Position numbers and translations under genes: made by a program. Below, piece by piece: positions 44,984-54,730 of a stretch of DNA of 64,000 nt. The notes beneath the pieces were generated by a model that was not told the origin of the DNA, searched no databases, and saw only the letters and a list, made by a program, of their open reading frames with translations. How positions within the stretch are numbered: the first letter of the stretch is position 1; each line of letters starts with the position of its first letter. Source of the stretch: Bifidobacterium sp. 7101 (GTDB lineage: Bacteria > Actinomycetota > Actinomycetes > Actinomycetales > Bifidobacteriaceae); NCBI RefSeq assembly GCF_000499285.1, contig NZ_AWUN01000005.1, forward strand, positions 1 through 64,000, in the 5' to 3' direction.

Positions 44984-47900
44984 ATGGAAGATCCGGTGCG
45001 ACCGACCACTTCGACCCTGATCCACCTCGGGTTGCACGACCTGGACAAGGCCCGGGTTCGGCTGGATCGGCTTGCCCGCCTCGTGGACGACCAGGCTCTG
45101 GCGCAAACCCTGATCCAAGCCCTGGGACAGGCCTGCGATCCTGATGAAGCCCTTGCTGGACTGATACGGATTCTGGAACAGTATCAGAAGGCAGACCGAC
45201 CGAACTTTCTGGCCGGATCTCCGCAGGAAAACCAAGAGGCCGCCCAGTCGCTGATCAGGGTGCTGGGGGCCTCGGAGGCCATGGGCCGACTGATGCGCTC
45301 GCGTCCGGAGTTGGTAGAGGCGGCTGCCCTGGATTCCGACCACCTGGCTGACTGCCCGGCTGAAATTAGACAGGAAAGGATCCTGGATGCCCTGGACAGG
45401 GTGGAAAAGAATTCAGAATCCCTGCCCTCGCTGGCCGCCTACGCGGATGCACTGCGCTCCGAATACCGGCTGCAGCTGGCCGCCGTCATGGCCCGGGATC
45501 TGGCAGCCGAGGATCCCTTGGAGCTGGAGCCGGCAATCAGCCGGGCCCTGTCCGATATGGCCGACGCTGCGCTTCAAGGGGCTCTGAGCATCGCCCGCCG
45601 TCAGGTTACCGACGCTGATTCATGCCGTCTGACGGTCATCGGCATGGGCAAACTGGGCGCCCAGGAACTCAACTACGTGTCCGATGTGGATCTCATGTAC
45701 TTGGTGGAGCCGGCCTCGGGGGTGGATACGAGCGAGACCGATCCCATCGCCGTGGGCACCGCCATGGCCGTCCTCTTGCAGCGGGTCTGCCAGTCGGTCA
45801 TCCCCGGTTCGACCGAGCCGCCGCTCTGGAAAGTTGACACTGCCCTGAGGCCTGAGGGGCGTGATGGCCCCTTGGTCCGTCGTCTGGCCTCCTACGCTGA
45901 CTACTATGCACAATGGGCCGAGAATTGGGAGTTCCAGGCCCTGCTCAAGGCCCGTCCGGTCGCGGGCGACAAGGCCCTGGGCCAGGACTACTCGGCCATG
46001 ATCGAGCCCCTGGTCTGGGGTGCCTGCCAGCGGCCCAACTTCGTCTACGACTGCCAGCGGATGCGCCAGCGTGTGGAGAGGCTGATACCCGAGGACCGTA
46101 AGGAGCGCGAGATCAAACTGGGCCAGGGTGGATTACGGGACGTGGAATTCACCGTCCAGATGCTCCAGCTGGTCCATGGCTCCAGCGACGAGGATCTGCG
46201 TTGTCCAGCGACTCTTGACGCCTTGCAGGCCTTGTCCCGCGGTGGCTACATTTCACGCAAGCACGGTGACCAGCTGGACCATGACTATCGGTTTGAGCGG
46301 GTCATGGAGCATCGTCTGCAGATGTGGCAGCTGCGTCGCACCCACCTCTTTCCGAAAATCAACCGCTCAGGCACCTCCGGCCAGCGGCCGCCCAGTCTGG
46401 AGGAGCTGGAGAGCAACCGAGATCTGAGGCGGCTGGCCCGGGCATTCGGTCTGCATGCCGACCAGATGCTGGCCCAATATCAGGCCACCAGGATCGAGGT
46501 CCGCAACCTTCACCAGGCCATTTACTTCCGTCCCATGCTGCCCATCAACGCCCAGGTGGATGAGGACGAGGTCAGCCTGCGTCCCCAGGCGGCCCGCGCA
46601 CGGTTCGCCTCCATCGGATTTGCCGACCCCGATGCAGCCATTCGCCACGTCACGGCCCTGACCACAGGGGTGACCCGATCGGCGCGGATCAACCGTATTC
46701 TCATGCCCGCCGTTCTCCAGTGGCTGGGGGAGGGACAGGACCCTGACATGGGACTGCTGGGCTGGCGAACCCTTGAGGAGCACTTCGGTGGCAAGAGTAC
46801 CTACCTGGGCTTCCTTCGGGACTCCACTTCGGCCGCCCGCCGCCTCTGCCACGTCCTGTCCAACTCACGCTATTTGTCCGGTGCCCTGGCCCGGTCCGTC
46901 CAGTCGGTGACCTGGCTGGGCCATGACCAGGATATGGTTCCCCGTGATAGGGCCACCTTGGACAAGCGCACCGCAGCCTACCGCACCCGGCATGCGGACT
47001 CATTGGAGGAGTTCGCCACCGCGGTCCGGGCCATGCGCCGCCAGGAGATCGAACGGATCGGGCTGGGCTGGATGAGCGGGGTGGACGATCAGCAGGCCTG
47101 CCTGGCGGGCATGTCCGATGTCTACGATGCAGCCATCAATACAGCCCTGGACTGGGCCGTGGACCATCGTTCGGAACAGGCTAGCGCACCAGCCGATCTG
47201 GCCGTCATCGGCATGGGTCGCTACGGAGGCAGGGAGGTCAACTTCAACTCGGACGCCGACATTATGCTGATCTACCGTCCCACATCAGGCGCCGACCAGG
47301 ACCAGGCGGCTGAATTCGCACGTGGCGTGACCGCCGATCTACGCGCCGTCCTGGCTGGACCGGCCAGCCTGGAGCCAGGCATCGACCTGGACTTCGACCT
47401 GCGCCCCGAAGGTCGTCAGGGGCCTCTGGTGCGTTCTCTGGACTCCTACCAGCGCTATTACCGTGAGTGGTCGGAAACCTGGGAACATCAGGCCCTGATC
47501 CGGGCCAGATTCGCAGCCGGGAATGCTGACCTGGCCAAGGACTTTCTGGAGGACATAGCCAATCCGCTGCGCTACCCAGAGCAGCCGCCCAATGAGGAGC
47601 AACTGGGTCAGATCCGCCGTCTCAAGGCCCGAATGGAGGCAGAGCGGCTGCCGCGCGGGGTGCGTCGGGACCGGCATCTGAAACTGGGCAGGGGAGGGCT
47701 GTCTGACGTGGAGTGGACGGTTCAGCTCCTCCAGCTGCGCTACGCCCACGATCTGCCTGATCTGCAGGTCACCGGCACGCTGACCGCCCTGGATGCCCTG
47801 GAGTCTGCGGGACTCATAGAGTCCAAGGACGCCAAGGCCCTGCGCCGCAGCTGGGTGCTCTGCACCGCAGCCCGCAACGCCAACTTCCTCTGGTCCGGAC

Positions 47901-48064
47901 GCGTCTCCCAGGCGGACATCCTGCCGGACGATGGTCAGGTTTTGGGAGGCATCGCGGTCTGCCTGGGCTACCCGGCCCACCGGGGCCAGCATTTTATCAA
48001 CGAGCTGCTGGCGGCCATGCGCCGCTGTAGGCAGGTCATGGAACGGCTCTTCTACGGAGGCTGA
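44984..48064 (+). CDS. glnE: Glutamine synthetase adenylyltransferase/deadenylase
   Basis: A 1026-residue bifunctional enzyme that adds AMP to, and removes it from, glutamine synthetase. Two nucleotidyltransferase domains are seen. The N-terminal deadenylase domain has GMGKLGAQELNYVSDVDLMY (about 220-239), and the C-terminal adenylylase has GMGRYGGREVNFNSDADIML (about 744-763). Each is followed by a helical regulatory stretch with LGQGGLRDVEFTVQ or LGRGGLSDVEWTVQ. Length matches actinobacterial GlnE. ATG 44984 follows a weak ribosome site (GGGGAT). Its role in nitrogen control complements gltBD earlier in the window. Confidence 0.97.
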   Translation: MEDPVRPTTSTLIHLGLHDLDKARVRLDRLARLVDDQALAQTLIQALGQACDPDEALAGLIRILEQYQKADRPNFLAGSPQENQEAAQSLIRVLGASEAMGRLMRSRPELVEAAALDSDHLADCPAEIRQERILDALDRVEKNSESLPSLAAYADALRSEYRLQLAAVMARDLAAEDPLELEPAISRALSDMADAALQGALSIARRQVTDADSCRLTVIGMGKLGAQELNYVSDVDLMYLVEPASGVDTSETDPIAVGTAMAVLLQRVCQSVIPGSTEPPLWKVDTALRPEGRDGPLVRRLASYADYYAQWAENWEFQALLKARPVAGDKALGQDYSAMIEPLVWGACQRPNFVYDCQRMRQRVERLIPEDRKEREIKLGQGGLRDVEFTVQMLQLVHGSSDEDLRCPATLDALQALSRGGYISRKHGDQLDHDYRFERVMEHRLQMWQLRRTHLFPKINRSGTSGQRPPSLEELESNRDLRRLARAFGLHADQMLAQYQATRIEVRNLHQAIYFRPMLPINAQVDEDEVSLRPQAARARFASIGFADPDAAIRHVTALTTGVTRSARINRILMPAVLQWLGEGQDPDMGLLGWRTLEEHFGGKSTYLGFLRDSTSAARRLCHVLSNSRYLSGALARSVQSVTWLGHDQDMVPRDRATLDKRTAAYRTRHADSLEEFATAVRAMRRQEIERIGLGWMSGVDDQQACLAGMSDVYDAAINTALDWAVDHRSEQASAPADLAVIGMGRYGGREVNFNSDADIMLIYRPTSGADQDQAAEFARGVTADLRAVLAGPASLEPGIDLDFDLRPEGRQGPLVRSLDSYQRYYREWSETWEHQALIRARFAAGNADLAKDFLEDIANPLRYPEQPPNEEQLGQIRRLKARMEAERLPRGVRRDRHLKLGRGGLSDVEWTVQLLQLRYAHDLPDLQVTGTLTALDALESAGLIESKDAKALRRSWVLCTAARNANFLWSGRVSQADILPDDGQVLGGIAVCLGYPAHRGQHFINELLAAMRRCRQVMERLFYGG

Positions 48065-48105
48065 CCCTGGGTCCATCCGGGGTCGTATGCTTGTTCAGGT
48101 CACAT

Positions 48106-48129
48106 AAGGTGGCCACCTTGAGGAAGGTG
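48106..48129 (+). promoter_or_regulatory. Possible translational switch ahead of pyrB
   Basis: The order AAGGTG (48106-48111), CACCTT (48114-48119), AAGGTG (48124-48129) lets the central CACCTT pair with either copy. Pairing with the second forms a six-base-pair hairpin with GAGG loop that buries the pyrB ribosome site (GAGGAAGGTG). Pairing with the first frees it, but only as a five-base-pair stem with a GGCC loop. No PyrR-type anti-terminator sequence or uracil-sensing terminator was seen. Confidence 0.35.
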
Positions 48130-48134
48130 AGCCG

Positions 48135-49142
48135 TTGTCCCAACAAGTTGATCACGCATCCAAAACCTCTTCCACCGTTGTTCCGCTTCGTGGGCGAAGT
48201 GTGGTAACCCTCGACGACATTCCCATGACACAGATCCTGGACCTGCTGGATCGGGCGGCCTATATCGACACCCATCGCCGTCAGGTGGCCCACACCTGTG
48301 ACGGCCGGGTCCTGGCCACGCTCTTCTATGAACCCAGCACCCGCACCCGGCTCAGCTTCGAGACGGCCATGCTCCGTCTGGGCGGCCAGGTCATCGGGTT
48401 CGCCGGCGCCCAGCTGGCCAGCGTCTCAAAGGGGGAGTCCATCAGCGACACCCTGAAGACGGTCTCCAACTACGCCGACATCGTGGCCATCCGCCATCCC
48501 AAGGAGGGTGCCGCCCTGGTAGCCTCCCAGGCAGCCACCGTCCCGGTCATCAACGCCGGCGACGGCGGGCACATGCATCCCACCCAGACCCTGACCGACC
48601 TGGCCACCATCCGCGCCCGCAAGGGTCGGCTGAACCACCTGACCATCGGCCTGTGTGGTGATTTGACCTTCGGCAGAACCGTCCACTCCCTGATCACCAC
48701 CCTCTGCCGCCTGGGCCATGTGGACTTCGTTCTGATCAGCCCCGACGAGCTGCGCACCCCCGAATACGTCCTGGAGAGGATCCGCTCCTCGGCCGACTGC
48801 ACCTACCGGGAGACCGGGGATCTGAACGGGGTTATCGGCGACTTGGACGTGCTTTACATGACCCGTGTCCAGCAGGAGCGCTTCTTCAACGAGGACGACT
48901 ACCTGCGCCTGCGCGACACCTACATTCTGAATGCCGACAAGCTTCGGGCTGCGCGATCCGACATGGCCGTTCTCCACCCCCTGCCCAGGGTCAACGAAAT
49001 CGCCGTGGAGGTGGACGATGATCCGCGTGCGGCATACTTCCAGCAGGTCCGCAACGGCATGCTGGTCAGAATGGCCCTGGAAAGCGCCCTGCTGGGTGAC
49101 GAGCTGCCCGGTTACCGCGAGCAGAAGGAGGTGGCGGCATGA
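48135..49142 (+). CDS. pyrB: Aspartate carbamoyltransferase catalytic chain
   Basis: A 335-residue ATCase catalytic subunit that joins carbamoyl phosphate and aspartate, the first committed step of pyrimidine synthesis. The carbamoyl-phosphate site FYEPSTRTRLSFETAM (about 56-71), GDGGHMHPTQTLTDL and DVLYMTRVQQERF are present, with HPLPRVNEI near the end. The TTG start at 48135 follows AGGAAGGTG. A PyrI gene overlaps the stop, so the enzyme should be an allosteric PyrBI holoenzyme. First gene of the seven-gene pyrimidine operon. Confidence 0.97.
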   Translation: MSQQVDHASKTSSTVVPLRGRSVVTLDDIPMTQILDLLDRAAYIDTHRRQVAHTCDGRVLATLFYEPSTRTRLSFETAMLRLGGQVIGFAGAQLASVSKGESISDTLKTVSNYADIVAIRHPKEGAALVASQAATVPVINAGDGGHMHPTQTLTDLATIRARKGRLNHLTIGLCGDLTFGRTVHSLITTLCRLGHVDFVLISPDELRTPEYVLERIRSSADCTYRETGDLNGVIGDLDVLYMTRVQQERFFNEDDYLRLRDTYILNADKLRAARSDMAVLHPLPRVNEIAVEVDDDPRAAYFQQVRNGMLVRMALESALLGDELPGYREQKEVAA

Positions 49143-49552
49143 AGGTCACCAGCATTGTTGACGGCATCATCATCGACCACGTTCGTGCAGGCACTGCCCT
49201 GAAGGTGCTGCACTACCTGCGCGTGGATCCGGCGAAGACCCGGCTGGCCCTGATTATGAATACGGACAGCCGCAAGTACGGGTCCAAGGACATCATCAAG
49301 ATCGAGCAGACCGGGGATCTGGACCTGACCGCCCTGGGGTTCATCGCCCCCGAGGCCACCGTGGATGTGGTTCGGCAGGGCAGGATCGTCAGCAAGCATC
49401 AGCCGGACCGCCCCAGCCATCTGGTGAACGTCATCACCTGCGTCAACCCCCGTTGTGTAACCACGGTGGAGACTGGCGTGGATCAACGCTTCCACCTGGA
49501 CGATGCCGGGGTCTACCGCTGCGACTACTGCGACGAGAAGGCTGAAGACTGA
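49139..49552 (+). CDS. pyrI: Aspartate carbamoyltransferase regulatory chain
   Basis: A 137-residue regulatory subunit. It has an N-terminal allosteric domain that binds CTP or ATP (IIIDHVRAGTALKVLHYL, about 9-26) and a C-terminal zinc domain with ligands CVNPRC and CDYC (about 101-132). PyrI gives feedback control by nucleotides. Its presence is a useful taxon mark, since bifidobacteria have it and most Actinobacteria do not. It overlaps pyrB by four bases, with AAGGAGG correctly placed for ATG 49139. Confidence 0.97.
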   Translation: MKVTSIVDGIIIDHVRAGTALKVLHYLRVDPAKTRLALIMNTDSRKYGSKDIIKIEQTGDLDLTALGFIAPEATVDVVRQGRIVSKHQPDRPSHLVNVITCVNPRCVTTVETGVDQRFHLDDAGVYRCDYCDEKAED

Positions 49553-49553
49553 C

Positions 49554-50978
49554 ATGCGGCTGCTGGGGTTGACTGATTGGCGTAGCGGCAGGGCGGTCGA
49601 TCTAGTACTTCCCCTGGCCGCCAATGGTGCGCTGATTGACGAGACCGGTGCCATGTCGGCAGAGGTGGATCAGATAGATGCCTCGGGGCTGGTGCTGGCT
49701 CCCGCCCTAGTCGACCCTCACGTCCACCTGCGGGACCCTGGCCAGACCGACAAGGAGGACATGGTCACCGGCACAGCTGCCGCAGCCGCCGGAGGCTACG
49801 GGCTGATACTGCTCATGCCCAACACCCAGCCAAGCATGGACGGACGCGCCAGGATGGCCGACGGGCGCACGGTCATTGACTACCTGGAATCCTACGAGCA
49901 GGACCACGGGCTGAGACTGCCGGTGGGCTACGCCCTCTGCGTGGCGGCCACCCTGGATCGGGCTGGCCGTCAGGCCTCGAACCCTGACGACTGGTCGGGG
50001 CACCTGCCTGGCCACGGATGGAAACACCCTGTAGTGGCCATCAGCGACGACGGCTCGGCCGTCACCGATCAGACACTGGAGGCCGTGGCCGCCAACGCAA
50101 GGGCTTTCGACTTGCCCATCCTGGATCACTGCGAACACCACGAGCACGGTCAGGTCAATCTTGGAGCCGTCAGCCGCCGACTGGGGTTGGAGGGGATTCC
50201 AGCCTCGACCGAGACCGCCATCATCAATCGGGACATCGTCTTGGCCGAACGTACCGGCATCCGGGTGCACCTGCAGCATGTCAGCACCGCCGGGGGATTC
50301 GAGGCCGTCCGCCGGGCCAAGGGCCGTGGATTACCGGTCACCTGCGAGACCGCGCCCCACTATCTGGCCCTCTGCGACGAGGACCTGCTGCGCTGCGGCA
50401 GCATGGCCAAGATGAACCCTCCGCTGCGCTCCCGCGCCGACCAGCAGGCAGCCCTTGAGGCCGTGGCCGACGGCACTGTGGACATGATCGCCACCGACCA
50501 TGCCCCACATACTGCTGCTGAAAAGGCGCTGGGGCTCAAGGATGCCCCCAACGGCATCATCGGCATGGAGACTGCGTATGCGGTCTGCAACCAGGTTCTG
50601 GTCAAAAGCGGGATAATCAGCCATGACCGCCTGATTGAGCTCATGTCCCTGGCTCCGGCCGGGCTCATGGGCATGCATCGGCTCATACCTGAAGACCTGC
50701 CTTCGAACACTGCCAACAATGTCAATAAGGCCGGCACCGGTCCCCTTCAACTGGAGGCCGACAAGCCCAACGAGACCGGCCAGCCGCCCGTTGACTTGGT
50801 CATCCTGGACCCTGAGGCCAAGTGGAAGGTTGATCCCAGCCGCTTCCACTCCAGGGCGAGGAACACCCCCTTCGCCGGGGCGGAACTGGCTGGACGGGTC
50901 ATGGCCACCATCAAGGATGGGCGTCTGGTCTTCTCCCGTCTGCCTGCAAGCCGCCTCATCCCCAGGGAAAGGATCTGA
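49554..50978 (+). CDS. pyrC: Dihydroorotase
   Basis: A 474-residue class I dihydroorotase closing carbamoyl aspartate to dihydroorotate. Metal ligands are seen in LVDPHVHLRDPGQTDKED (about 58-75), with further histidines in ILDHCEHHE and HLQHVSTAGG. The catalytic Asp is in DMIATDHAPHT (about 309-319). It is longer than the usual 430 residues because of a linker near 400-415 with NNVNKAGTGPLQLE. ATG 49554 starts one base after the pyrI stop; an upstream extension to 49503 is open but overlaps pyrI. Confidence 0.95.
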   Translation: MRLLGLTDWRSGRAVDLVLPLAANGALIDETGAMSAEVDQIDASGLVLAPALVDPHVHLRDPGQTDKEDMVTGTAAAAAGGYGLILLMPNTQPSMDGRARMADGRTVIDYLESYEQDHGLRLPVGYALCVAATLDRAGRQASNPDDWSGHLPGHGWKHPVVAISDDGSAVTDQTLEAVAANARAFDLPILDHCEHHEHGQVNLGAVSRRLGLEGIPASTETAIINRDIVLAERTGIRVHLQHVSTAGGFEAVRRAKGRGLPVTCETAPHYLALCDEDLLRCGSMAKMNPPLRSRADQQAALEAVADGTVDMIATDHAPHTAAEKALGLKDAPNGIIGMETAYAVCNQVLVKSGIISHDRLIELMSLAPAGLMGMHRLIPEDLPSNTANNVNKAGTGPLQLEADKPNETGQPPVDLVILDPEAKWKVDPSRFHSRARNTPFAGAELAGRVMATIKDGRLVFSRLPASRLIPRERI

Positions 50979-50980
50979 GC

Positions 50981-52042
50981 ATGGACCGACTGACCGCGCT
51001 CATCCAGAACAAGAACAATCCGACCGTGGTCGGTCTGGATCCGCGACCGGAACTGCTGCCCAGCCAGCTGATCGAACAAGCCAGACAACGTGCCGCCGGG
51101 AGCATGGCCCAGATGGGCTTGGACCCCAAGGATCCCCAGCAGACCCAGGGCGAGCAGGCTCAGGCTGTCTGGGCGGACAACCTGGCCCGGGTCTATCTGC
51201 GCTTCAACCTGGCAATCCTGGAGGGCGTGGCCGATCTGGTGCCTGCAGTCAAACCCCAGATCGCCATGTACGAGGCCCTGGGAGCCTGGGGTATCAGGGC
51301 CTACACCGGCACCTGCCGGGCCGCAGCCGACCGCGGCCTCTACGTCATCGGGGATGTCAAGCGCGGTGACATCGGCTCAACAGCCGAGGCCTATGCCGCC
51401 CATCTGGACGGGCTTCCCCTGCCCTTCAATCCTGGGCAGCCAGCGGATGGGCCGACCCGAGTAGGTGGAAGGTTCCCCTGGTATGAGGATGCCCTGACCA
51501 TCAATGTCTACCTGGGTTCCGACGGGGTGGAGCCCTTCCTGCAGGCGGCCGAGCACATCCAGGGTGACCTCTTCGCCCTGGTGCGCACTTCCAATCCTTC
51601 GGGTAGCCAGATCCAGGAGCTGGGTCTGGACACTCACTCGGGCGGGGGCACCATCTATCAACGCCTGGGCGACCTGGTCGAGTCCTGGGGGCAGCCCTCC
51701 ATCGGCCAATCAGGCTACTCCAGGCTTGGAGCAGTGGTCGGCGCCACCCACCCCGAGGATGGTGCTCTTCTGCGGCAGGCCATGCCCCACACCTTCTTCC
51801 TGGTCCCCGGCTACGGAGCCCAGGGCGGTTCGGCAGCCGACGTGGCGCCCATGTTCGACCGGTCCGGCGGCGGTGCTGTGGTCAATTCCTCCCGGGGGAT
51901 CATCGCAGCCTGGCGGAAGGATCCGGACTACAGTCCGCAGCTGAGCGTCCAGGCGGCACTTGGTATGGTCACCCGCGATGCCCGCCGGGCCGCAGAGGCC
52001 ATGAAGGACGATCTCAATCAGGCGATCAAGGAGGCCCGATGA
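50981..52042 (+). CDS. pyrF: Orotidine 5'-phosphate decarboxylase (PyrF, long type)
   Basis: A 353-residue OMP decarboxylase of the type 2 family that is typical of actinobacteria, converting OMP to UMP. Conserved blocks are VVGLDPRPELLP (about 12-23), the catalytic DVKRGDIGSTAEAY (about 126-139, Lys and two Asp), VYLGSDGVEPF and FLVPGYGAQGG. It is longer than the 280-residue norm by an N-terminal insert (about 35-65). ATG 50981 has AAAGGA upstream, and its stop overlaps pyrK as ATGA. Confidence 0.94.
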   Translation: MDRLTALIQNKNNPTVVGLDPRPELLPSQLIEQARQRAAGSMAQMGLDPKDPQQTQGEQAQAVWADNLARVYLRFNLAILEGVADLVPAVKPQIAMYEALGAWGIRAYTGTCRAAADRGLYVIGDVKRGDIGSTAEAYAAHLDGLPLPFNPGQPADGPTRVGGRFPWYEDALTINVYLGSDGVEPFLQAAEHIQGDLFALVRTSNPSGSQIQELGLDTHSGGGTIYQRLGDLVESWGQPSIGQSGYSRLGAVVGATHPEDGALLRQAMPHTFFLVPGYGAQGGSAADVAPMFDRSGGGAVVNSSRGIIAAWRKDPDYSPQLSVQAALGMVTRDARRAAEAMKDDLNQAIKEAR

Positions 52043-52884
52043 AACCCAACCTCTTCATATCCACCAGCAGGGTGGAGGATCAGGCCCGACAGGCGGGCCG
52101 GATGCCCGGACGCCGCACGGCCCAGGTCACCGGTATGGAGCCCCTGGACCGGCAGGTCTGGCGGATGACCATCCGCGACCCCTACCTGGCAGCCCACGCC
52201 CCGGCAGGAGCCTTCATCAACCTCTACTCGGCCGACCGCATGACCATGATGCCCAGACCCTTCGGCATCAGCAGGGTCCTGGAGGGCGAGCAGATTGAGA
52301 TCATCTTCGCCGTGGTGGGCCAAGGGACCTACGAATTCTCCCGACTGCAGCCGGGCATGGCTGTGGACCTGCTGGGGCCCCTTGGTCATGGCTTCGACCT
52401 GGAGGAGCGGGCCCACTATCTGCTGGTGGGTGGCGGTCTGGGCGTCCCCCCGCTGATCCGCGCAGCCCAGTGCCTGCAAGGCCGGTCCGGTGCGCGTACC
52501 ACCGCCCTGCTGGGCTACCGTGACCACCGGTTTGCCGATGCCATCATGGGTTCGCTGACCGACCGGCTGGAGTCCATCGACAATGCCTCCGGGGATGTCA
52601 TAACCCTCTTGGACCGTGTTCGCGGCGACATCGATCCCGAGCGGACCATCATCCTGACCTGCGGACCTCTGCCCATGATGCGGGCCGTGGCCGCCTGGGC
52701 CCGCAAGACAGGTCTGCCGGCCCAGTGTTGCATGGAGTCCCGGATGGGTTGTGGCTACGGCACCTGCGTGGCCTGTGTGGTCGACACCGTGGACGGCAGG
52801 CTCAAGGTCTGCAAGGACGGCCCGGTCTTCGCCGCCGACCGTCTGATCTGGGATGCAGACGAGGACAAGAAGGAGACACGATGA
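52039..52884 (+). CDS. pyrK: Dihydroorotate dehydrogenase electron transfer subunit
   Basis: A 281-residue ferredoxin-reductase-type subunit with FAD and a 2Fe-2S cluster. It passes electrons from PyrD to NAD+. FAD contacts are RPFGISR (about 73-79), and the NAD fold has [16 protein letters not shown] (about 131-146). The cluster ligands are [17 protein letters not shown] and the later VCKDG (about 232-260). Together with PyrD this makes a class 1B enzyme. It overlaps pyrF and pyrD by four bases each, with AAGGAGG in front of ATG 52039. Confidence 0.96.
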   Translation: MKPNLFISTSRVEDQARQAGRMPGRRTAQVTGMEPLDRQVWRMTIRDPYLAAHAPAGAFINLYSADRMTMMPRPFGISRVLEGEQIEIIFAVVGQGTYEFSRLQPGMAVDLLGPLGHGFDLEERAHYLLVGGGLGVPPLIRAAQCLQGRSGARTTALLGYRDHRFADAIMGSLTDRLESIDNASGDVITLLDRVRGDIDPERTIILTCGPLPMMRAVAAWARKTGLPAQCCMESRMGCGYGTCVACVVDTVDGRLKVCKDGPVFAADRLIWDADEDKKETR

Positions 52885-53828
52885 GCGGGCTGACAATCAT
52901 GGATCCTCTGGAGCCACACGTCTGGCGGCATGGCACTATTGTGGCCGGCACGCCCTGGAAGAACCCGGTGGGCACGGCCTCGGGCACCTTCAACCTGGAT
53001 GCCTGCGGGGGCTATTACGACGTCTCCCAGATGGGTGCCATATCCACCAAGGGTGTTTCACCGGTTCCCTGGGAAGGCAACCCCACGCCCAGGACCGCCG
53101 AGAGCCCAGCCGGCATGGTCAATTCCGTGGGCCTGCAGAACCCGGGCGTAGACCATTACCTGGTGGACGAGCTGCCCAGACTCAAGGCCCTTGGAGCCAA
53201 CGTGGTCACCAATGTGGCCGGTCACAGCGACGAGGACTATGCCGCCGTCGTGGAACGCTTGGCCGACTCCCCAGCGGACATGCTGGAGATCAACGTCTCC
53301 TGTCCCAATGTCTCTCATGGGGGGATGTCCGTGGGCACCGATGCCAAGGCCCTGAACCGGTTGATCACCCGGCTGCGGGCTCTGACCGACAAGCCCATGG
53401 TGGTCAAGCTGACCCCAAACGTCACCGACATCGTGGAGGTGGCCAGGGCGGCTGTCGACGGGGGAGCGGATGCCCTCAGCCTGATCAACACCCTGGTAGG
53501 CATGCGCATCGACATTACTACAGGCAAACCCATCCTGGCCCAAGGCACCGGCGGTGTCTCAGGCCCCTGCATCCTGCCCATTGCCTTGTCCTTCGTCTGG
53601 CGGGTGCGCCAGGCACTGCCCGACATTCCCATCATCGGCATCGGGGGCATCGACTCGGGACGCACGGCCTTGGAATTCCTTTATGCGGGGGCCAATGCCG
53701 TGGAGGTGGGGGCTGCGGCCCTGGTGGATCCTGTGGCTCCCATGCGGGTGGCTCGGGAACTGGACGATCTGTTGGACGAGCGGCCCGATATGGCCGATTT
53801 ACTCAAGAAAGGGGAATGCTGGCGATGA
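52881..53828 (+). CDS. pyrD: Dihydroorotate dehydrogenase, class 1B catalytic subunit
   Basis: A 315-residue FMN enzyme that oxidises dihydroorotate to orotate. [22 protein letters not shown] (about 33-54, of which GTASGTF is the FMN loop) leads in. The catalytic cysteine lies in [15 protein letters not shown] (about 134-148), which is the class 1B choice of base, and [11 protein letters not shown] holds the FMN lysine. [29 protein letters not shown] in order completes the phosphate site. It pairs with the preceding PyrK. ATG 52881 overlaps pyrK by four bases, with AAGGAG upstream. Confidence 0.96.
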   Translation: MSGLTIMDPLEPHVWRHGTIVAGTPWKNPVGTASGTFNLDACGGYYDVSQMGAISTKGVSPVPWEGNPTPRTAESPAGMVNSVGLQNPGVDHYLVDELPRLKALGANVVTNVAGHSDEDYAAVVERLADSPADMLEINVSCPNVSHGGMSVGTDAKALNRLITRLRALTDKPMVVKLTPNVTDIVEVARAAVDGGADALSLINTLVGMRIDITTGKPILAQGTGGVSGPCILPIALSFVWRVRQALPDIPIIGIGGIDSGRTALEFLYAGANAVEVGAAALVDPVAPMRVARELDDLLDERPDMADLLKKGECWR

Positions 53829-54574
53829 ACGCATCCGCAGCAGAAGACAAGGCCAACCATGACGGGGATGCCCAGGAGCAGACCCGCCGCATCCAGGAGG
53901 GCTTCACCAGCTTCCTGCTCCAGAGCGGAGCGCTCAAGTTCGGTGACTTCACCCTGAAGTCGGGGCGGCGCTCGCCTTACTTCATCAACGCCGGGGCTTT
54001 CAACGACGGACGGCTGATTGCCTTGCTGGGGGAGTTCTACGCCCGGACCATTGTTCAGGCCGTGAAGCAGGGGACCCTTCCCGCCGACATCGACACGGTT
54101 TTCGGCCCAGCCTACAAGGGGATTCCCCTGGCCGTCTCCACAGCCATAGCACTGAGCGGGGCACATGGGATGCCAGTCGGCTACACCTTTGACCGCAAGG
54201 AGGTCAAGGACCATGGCGACGGAGGCCTCATGGTCGGCACGCAGCTCAAGGACGGCATGAGGGTGCTGCTGGTGGATGACGTCATGACAGCAGGGACCGC
54301 AGTTCGCCAGGTGGTGCCCAAGATCATGTCCCAGGCCAAGGTCACCATCGTCGGCCTGGTGCTCTCTGTGGACCGGATGGAGCGCACCGGTCAAGGCCAG
54401 GGCTCGGCTGTGGAGTCAATCATGGACGAGTTCCATTTCCCTGTCATCAGCATCGTCAACGTCCGCCAGATCTTCGATGCTGCTGCCTCCATGAAGGGCC
54501 CGGACGGGTCGCCCATTCTGGACCAGCGCACGGCTGATGCCGCCAGGGACTATCTGGAGCGCTACGGGGCCTGA
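53825..54574 (+). CDS. pyrE: Orotate phosphoribosyltransferase
   Basis: A 249-residue enzyme joining orotate to PRPP to form OMP. Blocks seen are [19 protein letters not shown] (about 43-61), the [12 protein letters not shown] loop, [13 protein letters not shown] and the PRPP-binding [16 protein letters not shown] (about 148-163). The first 20 residues are polar and not conserved. ATG 53825 overlaps the pyrD stop by four bases. It ends the pyrimidine operon; the 155 bases after it hold no strong terminator, only a weak GGTCAT/ATGACC hairpin near 54641-54660. Confidence 0.96.
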   Translation: MNASAAEDKANHDGDAQEQTRRIQEGFTSFLLQSGALKFGDFTLKSGRRSPYFINAGAFNDGRLIALLGEFYARTIVQAVKQGTLPADIDTVFGPAYKGIPLAVSTAIALSGAHGMPVGYTFDRKEVKDHGDGGLMVGTQLKDGMRVLLVDDVMTAGTAVRQVVPKIMSQAKVTIVGLVLSVDRMERTGQGQGSAVESIMDEFHFPVISIVNVRQIFDAAASMKGPDGSPILDQRTADAARDYLERYGA

Positions 54575-54730
54575 GTAAAGGACCGTCTTATATCAACATG
54601 CGAATTGTGCATTCGTGCCACATTGACGCACCTTCTTCGGATGGTCATTCTGCCGGATGACCCTCGTGTAGATTAATAAAGGTCCGCTGGGCAGGCCGGC
54701 GGATCATCATCGCAAGGAAGGCCATGGATC

